From: Candidatus Bathyarchaeota archaeon B26-1
GTDB taxonomy: Archaea > Thermoproteota > Bathyarchaeia > Bathyarchaeales > B26-1
Assembly: GCA_001593925.1 (NCBI GenBank)
Contig: LUCD01000018.1
Location: forward strand, 1-14,217
DNA length: 14,217 bases
Reading direction: 5' to 3'
In this document: positions 1-4,308 of the stretch, one piece after another
Numbering within the stretch: the stretch's first letter is position 1
Layout: the number at the start of each line of letters is the position of its first letter
The notes under the pieces: generated by a model
Seen by the model: only the letters and a program-made list of their open reading frames with translations
What the model was told of the DNA's origin: nothing
The model's database searches: none
Translations under genes and position numbers: made by a program

Positions 1-117
1 AACCACCCTGGCAGCCATAATGTTGTTACGCTGAGCCTCCCTACCACGACTACGAGAAGTCCCCTCCTTCAATATGAGAACAGGCTGACCGGTCTGAGTC
101 TGAGCCAAATACGCCAT
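1..117 (-). CDS. Thermosome subunit (group II chaperonin), N-terminal 39 residues only
   Basis: The 39 visible codons begin MAYLAQ and contain QPVLILKEGT followed by GREAQRNNIMAARVV. This is the conserved N-terminus of archaeal thermosome subunits (Hsp60/TCP-1 family), just ahead of the first ATP-binding motif, which lies outside the window. Thermosomes form an ATP-driven double-ring cage in the cytosol that refolds proteins, and they are the main heat-shock protein of many archaea. The start ATG is preceded by the purine-rich GAGGGTGAG, a plausible ribosome binding site, and a TATA-like element lies about 50 bp upstream. The gene is divergent from a winged-helix regulator and shares its promoter region. 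The remaining roughly 500 codons are off the left edge. Which paralogue (alpha, beta or gamma) it is cannot be told from this piece. Confidence 0.93.
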   Translation of the reverse strand, partial: MAYLAQTQTGQPVLILKEGTSRSRGREAQRNNIMAARVV

Positions 118-144
118 GTCGACTCACCCTCTACAACTCGGTCC

Positions 145-200
145 AGTTTATTTTTGGTAAACAAAAAATATATAAGTTTTACTAAGAGAATAAATTATAA
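145..200. promoter_or_regulatory. Divergent promoter of thermosome and winged-helix regulator with Phr-like operator
   Basis: One AT core at 166-176 (AAATATATAAG) can act as a TATA box in both directions: TATATAA at 169-175 on the plus strand and TTATATAT at 175-168 on the minus strand. This predicts starts near 198 (regulator) and near 145 (thermosome). An A/T-purine stretch flanks the core on each side as a possible BRE. Between the thermosome TATA box and its predicted start lie TTTA (147-150), TGGTAA (155-160) and AAAA (163-166), the three blocks known from operators of the Pyrococcus heat-shock repressor Phr, at slightly shorter spacing. An imperfect inverted repeat, GTAAAC (157-162) with GTTTTAC (176-182), also flanks the TATA core. 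Assigning the operator to the neighbouring regulator is inference. Confidence 0.6.
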
Positions 201-222
201 ACAAATAGATGGTGGTTTAAAC

Positions 223-651
223 TTGTCCGCACTGAGAGAAGAGGCCTTAGCCGAATACAGAATCTTAGACGTGAGGATGCCTCCAACAGTAGATTACCAA
301 CAGGATATTGAGTGGATATGCAGGAGCTTCGGTTTCCTAGAGCCTCGAGACAAAAGGAAGACCGCCGCCAGAATCTTCAAGTTACTGCTCGAAGCCGCCA
401 AAGACGGTAAGGGCTTCACAAGCAACGAGCTCGCTAAGAAGATAGGTTTAACTAGGGGGACGATCGTCCACCACCTCAACCTCATGATTAAGAGAGGCCT
501 CGTCATCTACCACGAGAACCAGTACAAGCTCCGTGGGAGGAGTCTGCGAAGCACGATTAGGGAGGTCCAACGCGACATAAACCGCGTTTTTGAAAACCTG
601 GATAAGGTAGCGGTTACTATTGACGAGACTTTGGGTCTTCTAAACCGTTAG
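223..651 (+). CDS. Winged helix-turn-helix transcriptional regulator (candidate heat-shock regulator)
   Basis: From the TTG at 223 the protein has 142 residues. A winged-helix DNA-binding domain spans roughly residues 49-100: a helix ending ARIFKLLLEAA, then FTSNELAKKIGLTRGTIVHHLNLM (second and recognition helices), then the wing GLVIYHENQYKLRG. The remainder to the C-terminus is a long amphipathic helix that may dimerise. The frame stays open to a TTG at 154, but that start would lie inside the promoter, upstream of the TATA box at 169-175. The TTG at 223 is preceded by GGTGG at 211-215 at good spacing and follows the predicted transcription start by about 25 nt, so I chose it. It is an ArsR/MarR-like fold of uncertain subfamily. 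It is divergent from the thermosome and convergent with hsp20, the same context in which archaeal heat-shock repressors such as Phr and HSR1 occur. Direct homology to Phr is not evident. Confidence 0.75.
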   Translation: MSALREEALAEYRILDVRMPPTVDYQQDIEWICRSFGFLEPRDKRKTAARIFKLLLEAAKDGKGFTSNELAKKIGLTRGTIVHHLNLMIKRGLVIYHENQYKLRGRSLRSTIREVQRDINRVFENLDKVAVTIDETLGLLNR

Positions 652-736
652 GCGGAAGGGTTACTCCAATCGTTTAGAGAAGACTTGTATCTTGAAGACG
701 TACAAGAGTTAACTCGTCGCGTAACCTTTAACCGGC

Positions 737-1171
737 CTATTCTACCCTGATTCTATAGCCTCTTCTTCGGGGTAGGCGGACCTCCAAGATTCCGCGTCTA
801 AAGGAAGCCTTAGCTCTGCTTGCGTCTACCGGAACGGGAAGCGGAATCCTAGAGTGGAAAGAGGAGAATTCGCCCTCCCTATGGGAGACCCCGAAATCCT
901 CAAACCTCACCTTAACCCTCATCTTGGCAGTAATCTCGATCAGGTTCTCGTCTACAGACTCGATCTTAAGGGTTTTTGGGTCCGCGTATGGCAGGTCAGC
1001 CGTGACTATCACCTCATCAGCGGTCACTGAGATGTTGAATAGGGGTTGCAAGGAATGCGTCTCCAAGTTCCAGCTCGGCTGTTCAAAGGCGCTTAGAACC
1101 TCCTCCGTAGCTCGCTCAAACTCCTCCATGTACTCACGGATTATGTCAAAGATTGAACGCCTCCTCCGCAT
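737..1171 (-). CDS. hsp20: Hsp20 / alpha-crystallin family small heat-shock protein
   Basis: A 144-residue holdase-type chaperone that keeps unfolding proteins soluble without ATP. A variable, basic, helical N-terminal arm (about 1-42, starting MRRRRSIFDIIREYMEEF) is followed by the alpha-crystallin domain (about 43-135). That domain shows the beta-strand pattern around PLFNISVTADEVIVTADLP and the hallmark region ASFRRGILEVRLPRR, equivalent to the family's A-x-(Y/F)-x-N-G-V/I-L signature. The last residues, YRIRVE, contain the I-x-V tail motif (IRV) used for oligomer assembly. An upstream in-frame ATG at 1201 overlaps the PAC2 gene; the ATG at 1171 has GGGGGGATGA just ahead of it and is the better start. 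It lies 19 bp downstream of the PAC2 gene with no promoter visible between, so the two are probably one transcript. The stop is convergent with the regulator gene, 85 bp away. Confidence 0.92.
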   Translation of the reverse strand: MRRRRSIFDIIREYMEEFERATEEVLSAFEQPSWNLETHSLQPLFNISVTADEVIVTADLPYADPKTLKIESVDENLIEITAKMRVKVRFEDFGVSHREGEFSSFHSRIPLPVPVDASRAKASFRRGILEVRLPRRRGYRIRVE

Positions 1172-1190
1172 GGTGTTTTCATCCCCCCTC

Positions 1191-1955
1191 TCAGGCCACA
1201 TAGTAATGAGGTATATCGTACTCTTGGGACTTCCTCATCCTTACAAGTTCGGACTGTGTCCGCCTCATGATGTCTCGCATCCTCAAGCGGACCTCCTCCC
1301 CCTTCTCAAGGAGCTCAGAGACGTTAACCGGTACTTTAACTATTTGGTTGAGGGCAGATATGACGGCGGCGGCAGCTTCAGGGTCCGGATAGTTATAGAA
1401 GGATTGAGCTAGGAGGGCGATAGCCGTTATATCCTTTTCAGCGCAGTAATGTAGGATCAGAGCTTGAGAGCCGACGAGGAACCCCCTCTTCATAATGTTT
1501 ATCTCCTTCTCGCGGAGTATCTTCAGCGATAGCTCATTCGAGCCTGCCCCGAAAACCTTTGGGGACTCTATGTTCTGCCTGTTCGGAGTAGCTATACCCC
1601 CAAGCGAGATCGCTGTTTCCACACCTTTCTCGTCCATCCAGTCCACTATCGCTCTCATGAGAGGCTGGAGGAACCCGGCTGGAATAGCTATCTCCGAGAT
1701 CAAGACTAAGAGGTCGTCTTGGCCGAAGATTCTTATCGGTGAGTGGGGTAGGCCGTTATGGAGAACTATTATTGGGGGGATAAGGTCGGAGTCCAGGTAG
1801 GCAACCTCGACCATCTTGAGCTGGGATATTATCTGCGAGACTGCGATTACACCTACAAGCCCAACGTCGGGGAGGCCATGGATCATCTTCGCGTTGGCGG
1901 GAATCTCCCTCCTCTCAACTATCCTAACGGCTTCCGACAATTTCCTTTCACACAT
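1191..1955 (-). CDS. PAC2-family protein (proteasome assembly chaperone homologue)
   Basis: A 254-residue member of the PAC2 / ATP-grasp-superfamily group (PbaA/PbaB-like), which in archaea binds 20S proteasome alpha subunits during assembly. The family signature is near the N-terminus: MIHGLPDVGLVGVIAVSQII (glycine-rich loop and helix, about residues 24-43). It is followed by the Rossmann-like core with DLIPP, HNGLPHSPIRIF, a helix-strand segment ending AISLGGIATPN and the later GFLVGSQALILHYC. A charged helix (about 215-245) precedes the tail. The C-terminus ends HYYVA, close to but not exactly the HbYX proteasome-docking tail. The ATG at 1955 lies about 25 bp from the T-rich, TATA-like stretch at 1974-1989, with no separated Shine-Dalgarno, suggesting a leaderless mRNA. 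It is the first gene of an operon with hsp20, tying proteasome maturation to chaperone expression. Confidence 0.85.
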   Translation of the reverse strand: MCERKLSEAVRIVERREIPANAKMIHGLPDVGLVGVIAVSQIISQLKMVEVAYLDSDLIPPIIVLHNGLPHSPIRIFGQDDLLVLISEIAIPAGFLQPLMRAIVDWMDEKGVETAISLGGIATPNRQNIESPKVFGAGSNELSLKILREKEINIMKRGFLVGSQALILHYCAEKDITAIALLAQSFYNYPDPEAAAAVISALNQIVKVPVNVSELLEKGEEVRLRMRDIMRRTQSELVRMRKSQEYDIPHYYVA

Positions 1956-1973
1956 CCTTGATAGTCGAATTGG

Positions 1974-1989
1974 AAAAAGAAAAAGTTTG
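1974..1989 (-). promoter_or_regulatory. Possible promoter of the PAC2-hsp20 operon / T-tract terminator of the upstream gene
   Basis: The minus strand reads AAACTTTTTCTTTTT here, centred about 26 bp before the PAC2 ATG, which is where a TATA box would sit for a leaderless transcript. The same pyrimidine double tract, just past the stop of the small gene at 2010, could also end that gene's transcript, since archaeal termination relies on T tracts. The two roles cannot be separated by eye, and the match to a TATA consensus is weak. Confidence 0.4.
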
Positions 1990-2009
1990 TGGTTGTTTCT
2001 GTTCCTTGT

Positions 2010-2300
2010 TCACATCTTTGAGATGTAAGCCTCGGTTTCGCCGTTTTTAGAGATTATGGTGAGTTTGCATTCGGGGGATAGAATATGAATCGTGTCGCCT
2101 TCACGTTTCACCGAGAGTCCCTCGTCGAGCTTAGGCATGGAAGTCAAACGTACAGAGGTCAGGTTCGGGCTCCTCCAAGTAATCTCGTAGCCTCCCTCAA
2201 CCCTCGTTACCGTTGCTCCACCAAAGATGTCGTAGTTAGACTTCTTGACGTCGGATTTCTTCTTCCTTCCGAAGAGCCTCATACCAACCACTTGAGACAT
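2010..2300 (-). CDS. Small basic beta-rich protein of unknown function
   Basis: A 96-residue protein that I do not recognise. The N-terminus is very basic (MRLFGRKKKSDVKKS after a short lead). The rest alternates hydrophobic and polar residues as in a small all-beta fold: GGATVTRVEGGYEITWR, LTSVRLTSM, DTIHILSPECKLTII and a final strand EAYISKM. There is no signal peptide or membrane segment and only one cysteine. Two starts are possible, ATG at 2300 and ATG at 2282. The first is favoured because a TATA-like GCTTAAGTAT (2318-2327) sits about 25 bp upstream, as expected for a leaderless gene. The 2282 ATG has only a weak GGTTGGT before it. The basic tail plus beta domain would suit a nucleic-acid-binding protein, but that is a guess. 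It lies between the RHH gene and the PAC2 operon, all on the minus strand, apparently with its own promoter. Confidence 0.7.
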   Translation of the reverse strand: MSQVVGMRLFGRKKKSDVKKSNYDIFGGATVTRVEGGYEITWRSPNLTSVRLTSMPKLDEGLSVKREGDTIHILSPECKLTIISKNGETEAYISKM

Positions 2301-2317
2301 AACAATCCGAAGACCGC

Positions 2318-2327
2318 ATACTTAAGC
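2318..2327 (-). promoter_or_regulatory. TATA box of the small basic protein gene
   Basis: The minus strand has GCTTAAGTAT, preceded by the purine-rich AGTAAG (BRE-like). It is centred about 25 bp before the ATG at 2300, which implies a leaderless transcript. Confidence 0.55.
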
Positions 2328-2365
2328 CTTACTAAAGAAGCCGTTCGATAAGGTGAAGGATGAAG

Positions 2366-2566
2366 CTACCGACTCTCCAGCGGAGGAAACCTGTAGACCT
2401 TCGGTAGCGCACCCCTCTCCTTGAGCTCCTTAACCACGAGGTTGCGTAGCCACTCCGAAGCCGTTAGGCCCTCCATCCTCGACTCCCTAAGAACGGCCTC
2501 CTTTATAACCGACGTTACGCGCGTACAGAGGAGCTCAGCCTTAGCGTCACCCTCAATCTTCGGCAT
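2366..2566 (-). CDS. Ribbon-helix-helix (CopG/Arc-like) DNA-binding protein
   Basis: A 66-residue protein with the ribbon-helix-helix layout: a short strand around residues 10-17 (ELLCTRVTS), helix 1 (VIKEAVLRESRMEG), the turn GLTASEWL typical of the G-(L/I)-(T/S)-x-S-(E/D) helix 2 start, and helix 2 through RNLVVKELKERG (about 34-52). A short proline-rich tail (PKVYRFPPLESR) follows. Such proteins bind operators as dimers through the paired strands and act as small repressors or antitoxins. The ATG at 2566 has GAGGG at 2573-2577 before it and a TATA box at 2601-2610. No toxin gene is adjacent: the neighbours are the small beta-rich protein downstream and the KaiC-like ATPase 61 bp upstream. 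It is therefore more likely a stand-alone regulator than an antitoxin. Confidence 0.78.
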   Translation of the reverse strand: MPKIEGDAKAELLCTRVTSVIKEAVLRESRMEGLTASEWLRNLVVKELKERGALPKVYRFPPLESR

Positions 2567-2600
2567 CTCAAACCCTCAAACAATAATGTTTTCACAGGCC

Positions 2601-2610
2601 CTATTTAACA
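2601..2610 (-). promoter_or_regulatory. TATA box of the ribbon-helix-helix gene
   Basis: The minus strand reads TGTTAAATAG, about 40 bp before the ATG at 2566. It predicts a leader of about 14 nt that still contains the GAGGG ribosome binding site. It lies in the 61-bp gap after the KaiC-like gene, so the RHH gene need not depend on read-through. Confidence 0.55.
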
Positions 2611-2627
2611 TTCACTTCTAACATCCT

Positions 2628-3551
2628 TCATTCGGCTTTCGTTCCCTTCAGAGATTTTTTGGTCTTCTTGCTCCTTGAACTTTTGGAAGACCTCTTTTTC
2701 CTCCTCTTTCGGGTCGTTGGCGTGTACGTGTTCTCTGAGCCTTCAACGGCTCTGAGTATCCTGTCTATCAGTTCCTGCTTTCTACCTTTCCTCGAGATTC
2801 CTAGTTCTTTGGCTATGTTCCAGAGTGCGGGCATGGTCATCCTCTGGAGGCTCTCCGCCGTGTATCTCTTCTTTTTCAGAATCACGAAGCCGTTCTCGTT
2901 GATCACATATTCATGGGGGGAGAGGGAGTGTTTGGTCCCCCTCATCTTTAATATGCGGAGCCTCCTCCTAAGTGTGTGGTTCTCGTCGAAGTATGTCTCT
3001 AAGTGGATTATGCCATCAGCCAAGAACTCGATTATACCTTGCCCGATGGAAGTTGACCCCCAGGGCTGATCCAGTATTACAAGTGAGACGCAGTTAGCCT
3101 TCTTCAGGAACTTGTAGAGGAGATGAATCATAACCCTTACGTCTATATCCTCCTTCAAGGCCATGCTTATAGCCGTGAAGGAGTCTATGACAAGCCTCTC
3201 AGCGCCTAGAGAAGTCATGGTCTCCATCATTGTGTTCAGGTTCGTCTGTAACCCGGCTTCCCTAGTAACTGAAAGGTCTAGGATGGCGATCCTCCTCTCC
3301 TTCTCAAGCCTCTCGAAGTCCCAACCAAACCTAAGCATGTTCCTTATGAATGTCTGCTTAGTCTCAGCGAAGGACACATAAACGCCCCTCGCACCGAACC
3401 TCTCAGCTCCAGTATAGAGGAACTGCCCGGAGAACGTTGTCTTCCCAGCACCGGGGAAACCCACTACAAGTATCATACTATTCTCTGGGAAACCCCCTTC
3501 GATAAGTTCGTCGAATTCAGGTATGCCCGTTGGAACGCGTCGGAAGCTCAT
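2628..3551 (-). CDS. KaiC/RadA-like RecA-superfamily ATPase fused to a C-terminal SAP-like domain
   Basis: A 307-residue protein. Residues 1-225 form a single RecA/KaiC-type ATPase domain. It opens with VPTGIPEFDELIEGGFPENS (the usual KaiC-family entry), Walker A GFPGAGKTT at 31-39, the glutamate-bearing YVSFAETKQTFIRNM, Walker B strand RLVIDSFTAIS, and a second acidic strand SLVILDQPWG. The TMRGTKHS-like element RGTKHSLSPHEYVI is the usual KaiC-family beta-hairpin. Residues about 238-271 (MTMPALWNIAKELGISRKGRKQELIDRI, read as two helices with the G-R-K-x-E-L-I-x-R-I core) match the SAP DNA-binding motif. The last 28 residues are almost all Lys, Arg and Ser. KaiC-like archaeal ATPases are often signalling or recombination-related; the SAP domain and basic tail suggest action on DNA. 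It has its own TATA box and is divergent from the coiled-coil gene at 3757. Confidence 0.85.
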   Translation of the reverse strand: MSFRRVPTGIPEFDELIEGGFPENSMILVVGFPGAGKTTFSGQFLYTGAERFGARGVYVSFAETKQTFIRNMLRFGWDFERLEKERRIAILDLSVTREAGLQTNLNTMMETMTSLGAERLVIDSFTAISMALKEDIDVRVMIHLLYKFLKKANCVSLVILDQPWGSTSIGQGIIEFLADGIIHLETYFDENHTLRRRLRILKMRGTKHSLSPHEYVINENGFVILKKKRYTAESLQRMTMPALWNIAKELGISRKGRKQELIDRILRAVEGSENTYTPTTRKRRKKRSSKSSRSKKTKKSLKGTKAE

Positions 3552-3600
3552 ACAGAGCCACTACCCTAACTCTGACGAGTCTCCATAGAACTTTTTACTC

Positions 3601-3615
3601 CTTATATTTTTATAG
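3601..3615 (-). promoter_or_regulatory. TATA box of the KaiC-SAP gene
   Basis: The minus strand reads CTATAAAAATATAAG, a strong AT-rich TATA match about 55 bp before the ATG at 3551. It predicts a leader of about 30 nt. A weak GGTAGTGG precedes the start codon. Confidence 0.6.
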
Positions 3616-3756
3616 TTATGCCTCTTTACACCTCTTTTTCTTCATTTCCGTCGGCTTTATTTTGGGGTTGATCGGTAAATGCTTTCTGTTCAGTTGGAGA
3701 AACTGTAGAAGCCTTGATAAGGATGTTTTGCCACTACCTTGATGAGGAGAAACCCT

Positions 3757-4290
3757 ATGAGCCAAGAGGATGAGGTTAAGAGGCTCGCGGAGATCAGGGA
3801 CATCCTTGAGGAACGCGTCAGAAACTTAGAGATTGAACTTGAAGGGCTTCGAGCAGTTTTGAAGTTCGTTAACGAGATTCTGCTCGAAAAGAGCTTCAAA
3901 AGGCCTGAGCTTCCGGAGCCTGCAAGGCTGGAGATGAAGCCTCCTACAAGCCGGCTGAAGACGATAACGGGTGAGATCCTCGCAGAGGTTTATGAGGAAG
4001 AGGACTCAATGAGAGTCACGCTTTCTCGAGACAAGGAGTTCAACGTTAACACTCCGCCCTTCAGATCGTTCCTTCTGGACAGGGTTTTAGTTAAGATGAG
4101 GGAGAAGGATCAGGAGGCCGTTGAGAAGGGTGAACTTCTCCCCGATAAGGCCTTTTCCTACGAGGTAAGGCTGGACGGCGACGTGATCCGCGAGATAGTT
4201 CTAAAGAACGTTACGCCTGAGAGGAGGAGGGAACTCAAATCCGCGATCCGTTGGACCCTCGAGAAGATGTTCGAGAAGATGAAGGGTTAA
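3757..4290 (+). CDS. Conserved-looking coiled-coil protein of unknown function
   Basis: A 177-residue soluble, highly charged protein that I cannot assign. Residues 1-50 form a coiled coil (heptad-like VKRLAEIRDILEERVRNLEIELEGLRAVLKF, read in two parts). A proline-rich linker (KRPELPEPARLEMKPP) follows. The alpha/beta C-terminal part has SMRVTLSRDKEFNVNTPPF, a helix FLLDRVLVKMREKDQEAVEKG, the strand pair SYEVRLDGDVIREIVLKN and a final helix RRELKSAIRWTLEKMFEKM. The frame is open from TTG 3739, but the ATG at 3757 is preceded by AGGAG at 3745-3749 with an 8-nt spacer and is the best start. Its stop faces the polymerase stop across 18 bp, and its promoter region is shared with the divergent KaiC-SAP gene. 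No TATA box is clear. There is no membrane segment, cysteine pair or nucleotide-binding motif. Confidence 0.75.
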   Translation: MSQEDEVKRLAEIRDILEERVRNLEIELEGLRAVLKFVNEILLEKSFKRPELPEPARLEMKPPTSRLKTITGEILAEVYEEEDSMRVTLSRDKEFNVNTPPFRSFLLDRVLVKMREKDQEAVEKGELLPDKAFSYEVRLDGDVIREIVLKNVTPERRRELKSAIRWTLEKMFEKMKG

Positions 4291-4308
4291 GAGGCTTCTT
4301 CAGAGAGT

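Noticed and set aside
154..222. Upstream TTG (154) extension of the winged-helix gene by 23 codons
   Set aside because: It overlaps the TATA box at 169-175, so it would not be transcribed; the extension is AT-driven lysine/isoleucine-rich sequence, and the TTG at 223 has a proper GGTGG site.
924..1412. Open plus-strand frame of 162 codons
   Set aside because: It lies wholly opposite hsp20 and PAC2, whose protein families are clear; its translation has no recognisable pattern.
2366..2566. RHH protein as antitoxin of a toxin-antitoxin pair
   Set aside because: No PIN, RelE, HEPN or other toxin-like gene is adjacent on either side.
2659..3069. Open plus-strand frame of 136 codons with hydrophobic stretches
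   Set aside because: Antisense of the KaiC-SAP gene; the hydrophobic runs are the complement of the Lys/Arg-rich tail.
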